The position numbers and the translations under genes are program-made. The notes beneath the pieces were generated by a model, which searched no databases, was not told the origin of the DNA, and was given only the letters and a program-made list of their open reading frames with translations. Shown piece by piece: positions 1-7,353 of a stretch of DNA of 64,000 nt. This DNA comes from JBNKEI01 sp050288705 (GTDB lineage Bacteria > Myxococcota > Myxococcia > Myxococcales > UBA5297). Position 1 is the first letter of the stretch. Each line of letters starts with the position of its first letter. The stretch is from the NCBI GenBank assembly GCA_050288705.1, contig JBNKEI010000198.1, forward strand, positions 1 through 64,000, given 5' to 3'.

Positions 1-2
1 CG

Positions 3-2462
3 CAGGGACGGGCCCATCGTGATTTCGAGGCCGCTTTGGCTATAGACCCCACGGAATTCTCTGCCCTTCAACGTCTTTCCATTCATTATCGCAACCAACA
101 ACAGTATGACCAGGCCACAAGATTAATAGAAAGAGCAAAAGCAAATGGTAATTCTCACTGGTCTATTCTGTTGTCAGAAATACATATTGCGCTTGCCCAG
201 AGGGCAGAGGCAGTAGCAGACTATTTGGCAAAAAAAGCAATAATGCAGGAACCTGGATTATGTCCCGCCTTGCAAATTCGCTACGATTTAGCCCGTAAAA
301 TGGATTCCAATTCTGCCGATACTCACTTACAAAACCTGCGCAAGTGCCCTTCATATCAGTCCACTCTTGCTACCCATCATCAACTTCGCGGGAATCTGGA
401 GGAAGCACAAACAATATGGGAAAAAATCGCCAGCAGTAACCCTTTAGACCCTCGTCCCCAAGAACATGTTGCGCGATTAGCATCCGTGCGAAAACAATAT
501 GCGCAAGCAGCCGCACTTTATGAATCGTTGATTCAAGCATGGCCTCAAGACGCGAGCCTTCACCTAAAGAAAGCCCAGGCATTAGAACTTGATGGACATC
601 TAGAAGAGGCTGCTAAAGAAAGGGAACTCGCTCTGAGCATGCGCGGCGACAACCTAGCCCTTCGTCGAGCACTAGCCTATCGACAAGGCAAAGAAGTTCT
701 TGATGATATGCGTACCGATTCAGCCTCTATTCTAGAAAAATACCGCCGTACTAAACCGCCTGAGAATTCGCCTGTAGCCTATGTATTGGATGCTTCGGCG
801 ATCGAGGTTCATCCTGACGGGGCATTTACTGAACGTACTCACATTCTTGCCAAGGCAGTAGATCAAAAAGGAGTCTCCCTATTAGCGGAAATCAAATTAC
901 CTCCAGGCGCCGAAGCTCTCACTCTTCGTACAATCAAAGCCAATGGAAGGATTCTCGAACCAGAAAAAATAGAAGGTAAAAACGGCATTTCATTTCCTGG
1001 AGTGGAAGTCGGCGATTTTGTCGAATTTGAATATTTAGCATCCACACCTTCTAGAGGAGCAGCTTTGCCCGGATTTGCCACTCCAAAATTTTATTTCCGC
1101 ATGGAAGATGGAAGCATTTTTCATTCCCAATATTCCCTTCGTGCCCCAAAAGGCACGGGAATAGAAATTGATTTTCACGGGAATCCTCCAACTCCATCAA
1201 TTCAAAAAAATCACCAATATGAACAGATAAATTTTCAAAACGAGAATATTCCTCCTTTTGTCTCCGAACCACATAGCGTCAGCTCTGAGGAATTATTACC
1301 ATTCGTCCAAATAGGAACCGGAGCAGGATTACTAGAGCAAATGGCGAGGATCGGCGACCAGCTTCTTGATCGTACAAAACCCTCTCTTGAAGTAATTGAA
1401 TTTGCTCGCCAAGCTGCGGGCAGCAAGACAGGAATAGATGCAGTACGGGCGATTTACGAAAAGGTAATGCAGGAAATTAAAGGCATTGAAGGCTCATTAT
1501 CTACAGGAGCTTCGATCTCTCTTTCGCAAGGATATGGCAGCAGAATTCTGGTGCTGAAATCAGCCCTACGCGCTATAGGAATTGATTCTCGCATAGTTTT
1601 AGTAAGGCTTTTTCAGGTCAACCCTACCAATTATAGATTTCCTACTCCGCAAATGTATGGCCATGCAGTCTTGAAAATATTGCTTCCTAACCACTCACCA
1701 ATCTTTGTGGACCCTGCAATTCGTTTTGCTCCTTTTGGAGAAGTTTCAGCCCAGGCGCAAGGGCAGCAAGCAGTAGTACTTCCGGAATTAGGAGAAAAGT
1801 CGCAAATAATCCATCTGCCGCGTTACCCTCAAAAAGAGGATAAAAAAGTAGCGTTCCGTCTTTCACTTTCCAATAACGGAACGCTTTCGGGAAAGGGAGA
1901 AGAGTATTTCCAAGGTTTCGCTAAGGCAAACCTACGAACAACTCTAGAGAGAATGAATCAAGAACAGCGTCGCCAGTCAATGGAAGCAGCAATTGCCAGC
2001 ACATTTGACAACGCTAGTCTGCTAAGTTTTTCTATCGACGAATCTTCTGACTACCACGCCCCCTGGGTGATTCGCTATTCTTTCAAAGCACCTGGCTTCG
2101 CCCGCCAGCAGGGGAAGCGCCTAGTGATTTCTAAAGGAATATATCCTTCTTATCTTTCTCGGGCATTTCTGTCTTTATCCCAAAGGCAAAGCCCTCTAAA
2201 AATCGGAACGCCTCAGCAGCTCTCTCTTTCTATCCACTTATCTCTACCTGCTAGCGTAACCTTATCCACTCCGCAATTTTCGCGTATGGATTCCCCTTTT
2301 GGTAAATTTGAGTATATAGAAAATTCAAAACCCGGCGTTTTTCATCTTGAGGAATCCTACTATCTTCCTTTGGCGCGGATTCCTCCTGAAAAATACTCAG
2401 ATTTCAGCAAATTCGTTTCTGAAATCGATAGAATTCAAGGTCGGGAAATCATTTTTGAGTAA
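3..2462 (+). CDS. TPR / DUF3857 / transglutaminase-like protein (5' truncated by window)
   Basis: The reading frame is open to the left window edge, so the true start lies outside; the first in-window start would be a TTG at 36. Residues up to about 215 form helical tetratricopeptide-like repeats. They are followed by a beta-rich DUF3857-type region (about 245-420), a transglutaminase-like core (about 450-570) and a C-terminal beta region. This domain order is common in large myxobacterial TPR proteins of unknown function. In the core, the glycine-rich block at 1530-1541 reads G-Y-G-S where an active transglutaminase has its catalytic Cys. The later His (in YGHAVL) and Asp (in FVDPAI) are present. 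The domain is therefore probably non-catalytic and may be a binding module. Any signal peptide would lie outside the window. No operon partner is visible downstream. Confidence 0.75.
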   Translation, partial: QGRAHRDFEAALAIDPTEFSALQRLSIHYRNQQQYDQATRLIERAKANGNSHWSILLSEIHIALAQRAEAVADYLAKKAIMQEPGLCPALQIRYDLARKMDSNSADTHLQNLRKCPSYQSTLATHHQLRGNLEEAQTIWEKIASSNPLDPRPQEHVARLASVRKQYAQAAALYESLIQAWPQDASLHLKKAQALELDGHLEEAAKERELALSMRGDNLALRRALAYRQGKEVLDDMRTDSASILEKYRRTKPPENSPVAYVLDASAIEVHPDGAFTERTHILAKAVDQKGVSLLAEIKLPPGAEALTLRTIKANGRILEPEKIEGKNGISFPGVEVGDFVEFEYLASTPSRGAALPGFATPKFYFRMEDGSIFHSQYSLRAPKGTGIEIDFHGNPPTPSIQKNHQYEQINFQNENIPPFVSEPHSVSSEELLPFVQIGTGAGLLEQMARIGDQLLDRTKPSLEVIEFARQAAGSKTGIDAVRAIYEKVMQEIKGIEGSLSTGASISLSQGYGSRILVLKSALRAIGIDSRIVLVRLFQVNPTNYRFPTPQMYGHAVLKILLPNHSPIFVDPAIRFAPFGEVSAQAQGQQAVVLPELGEKSQIIHLPRYPQKEDKKVAFRLSLSNNGTLSGKGEEYFQGFAKANLRTTLERMNQEQRRQSMEAAIASTFDNASLLSFSIDESSDYHAPWVIRYSFKAPGFARQQGKRLVISKGIYPSYLSRAFLSLSQRQSPLKIGTPQQLSLSIHLSLPASVTLSTPQFSRMDSPFGKFEYIENSKPGVFHLEESYYLPLARIPPEKYSDFSKFVSEIDRIQGREIIFE

Positions 2463-2496
2463 ATAGATGATCCCCTTAGAGGGAATCATCTATTTA
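2460..2496. terminator. Symmetric terminator hairpin between convergent genes
   Basis: A perfect 12-bp inverted repeat (2460-2471 with 2485-2496) has three further G-C pairs inside, after one mismatch, and a 5-nt loop. It includes the stop codon of the plus-strand gene and lies 20 bp from the stop of rplS, so it could serve both strands. There is no strong T-run on either side, so termination efficiency is uncertain. Confidence 0.55.
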
Positions 2497-2516
2497 CTCA
2501 TCTGCTGCATACGAGA

Positions 2517-2891
2517 CTACCTAAGCCTGGAGGCGCCAGTATTCTCTCGTTTCGTTTGTATGCGCGCAGCCTTTCCCTGGAGCTTGCGTAGATAAAAAAG
2601 ACGAGAGCGACGCACGCGACCACGAGAAATAACCTCGATTTTTTCGTAACGCGGTGAATTCAAAGGAAACACCCTCTCCACGCCTATCCCATAACTTACT
2701 TTACGAACCGTGAAGGTCGAACGATTGCTTCTGCGGTTCTTGCGAATAACCATTCCTTCAAACGCCTGGACGCGCTCTTTATTGCCTTCCCGAATCTTCC
2801 AGTGAACGCGCACTGCGTCTCCAGCACGAAAATCAGGAAAATCGGTTCGAACTTGTTTTTTCTCCACCAAGTCGAGAATCTTGTTCTGCAT
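2517..2891 (-). CDS. rplS: 50S ribosomal protein L19
   Basis: The 124-residue product has the full L19 signature: the DFRAGD start of the SH3-like core, the FEGMVIRKN block, FTVRKVSYGIGVERVFP and the basic RSRLFYLR segment near the end. L19 sits at the 30S-50S interface of the ribosome. The length is ordinary (family about 115-125). It is the last gene of rpsP-rimM-trmD-rplS, 9 bp after trmD, with an AAGGAG-like ribosome binding site just before the ATG. Co-transcription from the rpsP promoter is expected. Confidence 0.97.
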   Translation of the reverse strand: MQNKILDLVEKKQVRTDFPDFRAGDAVRVHWKIREGNKERVQAFEGMVIRKNRRSNRSTFTVRKVSYGIGVERVFPLNSPRYEKIEVISRGRVRRSRLFYLRKLQGKAARIQTKRENTGASRLR

Positions 2892-2900
2892 ACTTTCTCC

Positions 2901-3632
2901 TTAGTTTCTCTCGCAAAGCTCGTCCAAGAGCTTTTGGTCTTCTGTAGATAAAGGTTTGTTTCTTAATAAATCGGGTCTTCTATCACACGTCACCTTTAAT
3001 GACATCGCCCGACGCCAACCGGCGATGCGCGCATGATCACCAGACAATAATACTTCCGGAGCTCTTCTTCCTCGAAACTCGAAAGGTCGAGTGTACTGCG
3101 GATACTCCAGCCGGCCATCCTGAAAACTCTCGTACTCAGCGGAGCAACAATTTCCTAATACTCCAGGTTCGAGACGACAAATCGCATCGAGAACACATAG
3201 AGCCGCAAATTCCCCGCCAGTCAAGACAAAATCACCAAGCGAGAGTTCTTCGTCCACAAAATCAAAAACTCTCTCATCCACGCCCTCATACCTACCGCAA
3301 ACCAGAGTAATAGTCTTCTTTTCGTGTAACTCTCGAACCACGTTCTGATCAAAGACCCGTCCCCGAGGCCCCATAAGTACTACCCAGGTGTGGGGAGATC
3401 TTGCTCGCGAATGCTCTATTGCCGATACCAGCGGTTCAGGTTTCATAACCATTCCCGCTCCGCCTCCATAAGGAGCATCATCACAAATTCGATGCCTTCC
3501 TATTGCATACTGGCGTATGTCGGTGACTAATACCTCTACAATCCCGCGTTCTTGAGCCTTCCCCAAAATGCTTTGCGCAAGAGGTTCCTCTACCATCTTT
3601 GGAAAAAGCGTAAGAATCTCAAACGATAACAT
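2901..3632 (-). CDS. trmD: tRNA (guanine-N1)-methyltransferase TrmD
   Basis: TrmD methylates G37 of tRNAs that read CNN codons, preventing +1 frameshifting. The 243-residue product begins with the typical LSFEILTLFPKM. It has the ICDDAPYGGGAGMVMKPEP loop, the GRYEGVDERV block of the trefoil-knot SAM site and the LSLGDFVLTGGE motif, so it appears complete and active. It follows rimM by 8 bp in the conserved ribosomal maturation operon. Confidence 0.97.
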   Translation of the reverse strand: MLSFEILTLFPKMVEEPLAQSILGKAQERGIVEVLVTDIRQYAIGRHRICDDAPYGGGAGMVMKPEPLVSAIEHSRARSPHTWVVLMGPRGRVFDQNVVRELHEKKTITLVCGRYEGVDERVFDFVDEELSLGDFVLTGGEFAALCVLDAICRLEPGVLGNCCSAEYESFQDGRLEYPQYTRPFEFRGRRAPEVLLSGDHARIAGWRRAMSLKVTCDRRPDLLRNKPLSTEDQKLLDELCERN

Positions 3633-3640
3633 GGTCGGAT

Positions 3641-4162
3641 TCAGCTTTCCTCTTCCGGGGGCTCCACAATAATCGTGCCCTGCTCCAGGTCAACATGCTT
3701 TACAAATACATCGGCCAGAGGAACCTGTAGCTCCTTTTTTCCCACTATTTCCAAGACAGGCACTCCACCAGTATCTATAAGGTTGGCCACCTCTCCCATT
3801 AATTCTCCCCGGGGAGTCTGTGCTTGCAGACCCAAAAGATCGAAGAAGTAAAATTCTCCATCTTCTAATTCGGGCAGACTACTCCTTGGAACAAAACACT
3901 TCCTCCCGGCTAATCGCTCGGCTTGAGTGCGATCAGCGACACCAGCGAGCTTTAACAGAATGCCCCCCGAGAAAACACGCGCAGACTCAATGTTCCATTC
4001 TCGGAATCCTTCTGGTTCAGAATGCAAAACCACCGTTTTTTTCTGAGTCAGGGTAGCTGACCCTTTTAAATCCGGCCGAAAATACACCTCCCCATGAATA
4101 CCATGCGCACGACCAATTACGCCAATGCGCACCAGCCGATTAGGATCGGCTCCCATACACAC
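3641..4162 (-). CDS. rimM: 16S rRNA processing protein RimM
   Basis: RimM binds ribosomal protein S19 and helps mature the 3' head domain of the 30S subunit. The 173-residue product has the N-terminal RIGVIGRAHGIHGEV motif and a C-terminal PRC-barrel-like domain (about 90-170). The ATG at 4160-4162 lies directly against the rpsP stop; a GTG ten codons further in (LVRIGVIG) is a possible alternative start. The KH-domain gene often found between rpsP and rimM is absent. Confidence 0.95.
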   Translation of the reverse strand: MCMGADPNRLVRIGVIGRAHGIHGEVYFRPDLKGSATLTQKKTVVLHSEPEGFREWNIESARVFSGGILLKLAGVADRTQAERLAGRKCFVPRSSLPELEDGEFYFFDLLGLQAQTPRGELMGEVANLIDTGGVPVLEIVGKKELQVPLADVFVKHVDLEQGTIIVEPPEEES

Positions 4163-4163
4163 C

Positions 4164-4424
4164 TCAAGCTTTTGCTGCAGACGGATTGCGAGAAAGCTGC
4201 TTTAGCAGTCGTTCAACCGTCTCAGTTGGCTGAGCACCCGCCTTAATCCAGTACTGCAAATCTGCCTCGTTTACTTCCACTCGGTGCGGCTGAGCAGTTG
4301 GATTGTAGTAACCAACTACTTTGAGAAACTTTCCGTCCCGACGGCAACGTGAATCCGCCGCAACTATGTGATAGTAGGGACGCTTTTTGGCACCTGCGCG
4401 AGATAGCCGAATTTTTACTGCCAT
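4164..4424 (-). CDS. rpsP: 30S ribosomal protein S16
   Basis: The 86-residue protein starts MAVKIRLSRAGAKKRPYYHIV and contains the DGKFLKVVGYYNP block typical of S16, an early 30S assembly protein. It is the first gene of the operon. A GGAAGG ribosome binding site precedes the ATG, and a good sigma70-type promoter lies 50-80 bp upstream. The signal-recognition gene ffh, which precedes rpsP in many bacteria, is not here; the upstream neighbour is the divergent export-gate operon. Confidence 0.97.
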   Translation of the reverse strand: MAVKIRLSRAGAKKRPYYHIVAADSRCRRDGKFLKVVGYYNPTAQPHRVEVNEADLQYWIKAGAQPTETVERLLKQLSRNPSAAKA

Positions 4425-4462
4425 GATATCTACCTTCCTTCAGTACAAAATGACAAAATACG

Positions 4463-4492
4463 TATCCATGGGCCTTCTTATCCATGAGCCTT
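4463..4492. repeat. 14-bp direct repeat overlapping the rpsP promoter
   Basis: Two copies of TATCCATGRGCCTT occur at 4463-4476 and 4479-4492, a 16-bp period with one mismatch. The second copy overlaps the -10 element and the first lies downstream of it. A role in operator binding is possible but not shown. Confidence 0.4.
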
Positions 4493-4506
4493 GGGCTCGT
4501 TGTCAA
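4477..4506 (-). promoter_or_regulatory. Probable sigma70 promoter of the rpsP operon
   Basis: Read on the minus strand, a perfect TTGACA (-35, at 4501-4506) is followed after 18 bp by GATAAG (-10, at 4477-4482). The start codon lies about 50 bp further on. The spacer contains a perfect 5-3-5 inverted repeat (GAGCC-TTG-GGCTC, 4486-4498) that could bind a regulator or form an RNA hairpin. Confidence 0.55.
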
Positions 4507-4677
4507 GTTCTTCCGCTCTGTCTGCTCCATGCGTAACTTTAGAGAGCCTATTTACCAATGGGCATTTCTGCCTGATTGCTCATTCGGGTCCACGAAGAGA
4601 TTACCACCGACACTCGGCTGCCTTAGCTATGTTAATAGGACTGGATAGGCTATAACCATGCCCGTTAAAATTTAACT

Positions 4678-4689
4678 CCTATTAATAGG
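4678..4689. promoter_or_regulatory. 12-bp palindrome upstream of the export-gate operon
   Basis: CCTATTAATAGG is a perfect palindrome ending 10 bp before the ATG of the FliO-like gene, so it also covers the ribosome binding region. TTAATAGG occurs again about 50 bp upstream. It may be an operator; chance is not excluded. Confidence 0.25.
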
Positions 4690-4699
4690 TGTCTCCTAT

Positions 4700-5350
4700 A
4701 TGCAAAAAGTATTTCGTATAGTGACCTATATTCTGGTTCTAAGCTTTTTTGCTGACATAGCCTCAGCTCAGGAAGCTGCTCGCTCCAATCGCGTTGGCTC
4801 GACAAGGAGTTCTCGTGGCTTCGGTGAACCCGGTCCTAAGCCCAGGTCCGCGAATGAAGATAATGACCGCGAATCTTTGGCGCCCTCCCCGGACGACTTT
4901 CTGCAACCCGGCCAGTCGGAAGTAGACGAACCCCAGCGAGAAGGACTAGTGAGCGCATTTCTTCAAATGATGCTAGTGCTAGGATTAGTTTTGGCACTCG
5001 CCTATCTGATACTCAATTTTGGTTTACGGCGACTGATGAAAGCAACCAACCATCCACAAGCAACTCTCAAAATCCATGCTCGATTGACGCTCGAACCCAA
5101 AAAAAGCATTTTCTTGGTCGAAGCAGGCGAAGAGTTCCTTCTCTTGGGAACCGGTGAGCGCGAGGTTAGCTTTTTGACTAACCTAGATAGCGAAAAAACA
5201 AGAGCTGCGCTTAAAAATTCAGCGACTTCTGCTGGCCCCTCAAACGCATCTGCACGCAAAACTTTTTGGGAGCGCCTTTCCGTAAAACCTGCCTCTCGTC
5301 CAAAAATAACCTCATCCTCCGAAGAAACATCGGAACAAGGCCGTTTATGA
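4700..5350 (+). CDS. fliO: FliO-like export-gate assembly protein
   Basis: FliO-family proteins help assemble the SctR/FliP ring of type III export gates. The 216-residue product has a signal peptide (cleavage near ADIASA-QE), a disordered charged stretch, one membrane helix (about 88-112, LVSAFLQMMLVLGLVLALAYLIL) and then the short beta module typical of FliO (LTLEPKKSIFLVEAGEEFLLLG), with a disordered tail. Its stop overlaps the sctR start in an ATGA, so the two are translationally coupled. A FliO-type gene is normal in flagellar systems but less usual beside injectisome-type SctR and SctS. The family is poorly conserved, so the call rests on architecture and position. Confidence 0.75.
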   Translation: MQKVFRIVTYILVLSFFADIASAQEAARSNRVGSTRSSRGFGEPGPKPRSANEDNDRESLAPSPDDFLQPGQSEVDEPQREGLVSAFLQMMLVLGLVLALAYLILNFGLRRLMKATNHPQATLKIHARLTLEPKKSIFLVEAGEEFLLLGTGEREVSFLTNLDSEKTRAALKNSATSAGPSNASARKTFWERLSVKPASRPKITSSSEETSEQGRL

Positions 5351-6228
5351 ACCAAGCAATTACGTTGAACGCTACCCCTAACCATCGCGAGCAGACCAAG
5401 CAACCTGAGCGGTCGCTATTATGCCTGATTTTGCAAGCCCCCAAAATCTGGCTTTGGCTAGGAGTTTTCGCATTTCAGCTTTTCAGCTTGGCGGCATATG
5501 CTCGCGGCCACCGCTCTGCACCTGCCCCCATCGATTCATCCATAACGTCTATTGACTCCCAATCCATTGCGTCCAAACCATTGGTGTTAATGGTGGCATT
5601 GGCTGTTTTGACGCTGGTTCCATTTCTTTTGCTGATGGTGACTTCCTTTGTAAAAATTGCAGTCGTTCTGTCGGTAGTGAGGAGTGCGCTAGGCACCCAA
5701 CAGATTCCTCCTACTCAGGTCATAACTGGCTTAGCCATCATCCTTACTATTTATATTATGACCCCCGTAGGCTTAGAAATGCGCCGAGCTGCAGGCAATC
5801 TGGTCGATGCAAATGGTGATCTGTTGAGTGGAAAAACAGTGGCGCTGTTTATGCAAGCAGCAGACAGAGCCAAAGAGCCCATGCGCAAATTTTTGCTAAA
5901 ACACTCTACCAATAAAGACCGAAATCTGTTCTTTTCTTTGGCTAAAAGAATGCGATCAAATGAAGACAAAGCTGACCTCAAAGAAACTGATTTTATGATT
6001 GCAATTCCGTCTTTTGTTATAAGCGAACTCAAGCAGGCTTTTCAAATTGGCTTTATTTTGTTTGTGCCTTTCCTAGTAATCGACATGGTTGTGGCCAATA
6101 TTTTGTTGGCTTTAGGAATGCACATGCTTTCACCCACTACTGTCTCCATGCCTTTTAAGTTACTTTTATTTGTTTTAGTAGACGGTTGGTATTTGCTTAC
6201 CAAAGGCTTGGTCCTTAGTTACATCTAA
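5347..6228 (+). CDS. sctR: Type III secretion export-gate protein SctR (FliP family)
   Basis: SctR/FliP forms the pentameric core of the inner-membrane export gate. The ATG that overlaps the fliO stop gives 293 residues; a longer in-frame extension back to 5266 lies inside fliO and is less likely. After a long N-terminal region with a hydrophobic segment come the PFLLLMVTSFVKIAVVLSVVR and ALGTQQIPP blocks. They are followed by a periplasmic domain (EPMRKFLLKHSTNKD) and the C-terminal hairpin with FQIGF, VPFLVIDMVVANILLALGM and PFKLLLFVLVDGW. The FVKI (rather than FTRI) and MLSPTTVS signatures resemble injectisome SctR more than flagellar FliP. That distinction is my reading and needs a tree. 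Confidence 0.88.
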   Translation: MNQAITLNATPNHREQTKQPERSLLCLILQAPKIWLWLGVFAFQLFSLAAYARGHRSAPAPIDSSITSIDSQSIASKPLVLMVALAVLTLVPFLLLMVTSFVKIAVVLSVVRSALGTQQIPPTQVITGLAIILTIYIMTPVGLEMRRAAGNLVDANGDLLSGKTVALFMQAADRAKEPMRKFLLKHSTNKDRNLFFSLAKRMRSNEDKADLKETDFMIAIPSFVISELKQAFQIGFILFVPFLVIDMVVANILLALGMHMLSPTTVSMPFKLLLFVLVDGWYLLTKGLVLSYI

Positions 6229-6244
6229 CCCGGCGGAGAACAAC

Positions 6245-6514
6245 ATGGTCTACACCGCAATAATTAACATTACCCGAGAGGCATTGTTCCTTACGTTACT
6301 AGCTTCTGCTTTACCAATTGCCTTAAGCTTAGTTGTGGGACTCATTATTTCAGTGTTCCAAGCAGCTACTCAAATCCAGGAACAGACCCTTACCTTTGCC
6401 CCCAAGGTTATAGTTGTGTTTGGCGTATTGGCAATTGCTGGCCCCTGGATTGGACGTCAACTCCTGGCCTTCACATTTAACTTGTTTGACCGTTTTCCAG
6501 TGCTAATACGGTAA
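6245..6514 (+). CDS. sctS: Type III secretion export-gate protein SctS (FliQ family)
   Basis: The 89-residue protein has two membrane helices around the conserved loop FQAATQIQEQTLTFAPK, which places it in the SctS/FliQ family. It wraps around the SctR ring as the gate forms. The QEQTLTFAPK wording and the GPWIGRQLL end are closer to SctS of injectisomes than to flagellar FliQ. A GGAG ribosome binding site lies in the 16-bp gap after sctR. Confidence 0.88.
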   Translation: MVYTAIINITREALFLTLLASALPIALSLVVGLIISVFQAATQIQEQTLTFAPKVIVVFGVLAIAGPWIGRQLLAFTFNLFDRFPVLIR

Positions 6515-6523
6515 GTTGCCATA

Positions 6524-7327
6524 ATGATTAATCTACTTCAGCAGCTTAACTTTTATGCTCTATCTCCAAAATTAGCCATTTGCGCGCTAATAATGGCCCG
6601 CATTATGCCAATTGTAATACTAGCTCCTTACCTTGGCGGCAAAACAGTTCCCAGCCAGGTGAAAATGGGGATTGGAGTAGTATTTACAATTGCCATTTTT
6701 CCTTTTACTAGCAACGCTTCCGTATCTAATGATTCAATTATATTTGTTGTATTAATGTTAAAAGAAATTTTTGTGGGAGCAACCATTGCCACGATTTCCT
6801 CCTTTATGTTCGAAGCAGCTAGAGCAGCGGGTACATATTTGGATACCGCTGCCGGAACCGCGCAAGCACAAATTTTTGTTCCACAAATCGATCAAAGAGT
6901 CCCTGTTTTTGCGGATTTAAATTTTCAGCTCACAGTACTTATTTTCCTCGCCTTGAATGGTCACCATATAATTATTGAGGCTTTATTTCTAAGTTTTCAA
7001 ACCCTTCCCATCGAAGAATGGCCTAAATTCAGTCACGGCATGTGGCCATTATTTGAGACAATCATACGAGTTGGAAGTGATATTCTTGTTGTCGCCATAT
7101 CTCTGGCCGCGCCTGCGGCGATTGCTACTTTTATAACTGACATCACCTTGGGACTCATTAATAAGGTCGCACCACAGGTACAGGTATTCTTCATCAGCAT
7201 GTCAATAAAGCCAACAGTAGCATGTGTTTTAACATTATGTGCATTAACAATATTTTTCGAAAGACTTCAACATTATTTTCATATTATGATTAAACAGGTT
7301 AAACACGTTCTTTTCTTGTTTTCCTAG
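6524..7327 (+). CDS. sctT: Type III secretion export-gate protein SctT (FliR family)
   Basis: The 267-residue multi-membrane protein contributes the single SctT/FliR subunit of the gate. Family marks include ARIMPIVILAPYLGGKTVPSQVKMG near residue 30, the GTYLDTAAGTAQAQ block, and the helix pair around ITLGLINKVAPQVQVFFISMSIK that plugs the channel. It starts 9 bp after sctS and is followed by sctU after 26 bp. The full length suggests an active gene. Confidence 0.88.
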   Translation: MINLLQQLNFYALSPKLAICALIMARIMPIVILAPYLGGKTVPSQVKMGIGVVFTIAIFPFTSNASVSNDSIIFVVLMLKEIFVGATIATISSFMFEAARAAGTYLDTAAGTAQAQIFVPQIDQRVPVFADLNFQLTVLIFLALNGHHIIIEALFLSFQTLPIEEWPKFSHGMWPLFETIIRVGSDILVVAISLAAPAAIATFITDITLGLINKVAPQVQVFFISMSIKPTVACVLTLCALTIFFERLQHYFHIMIKQVKHVLFLFS

Positions 7328-7353
7328 GTCTTTATGAGAGAAGGTGAAGAACA

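Noticed and set aside
5266..5346. Upstream extension of sctR
   Set aside because: Would lie inside the fliO coding sequence; the ATGA-coupled start is better.
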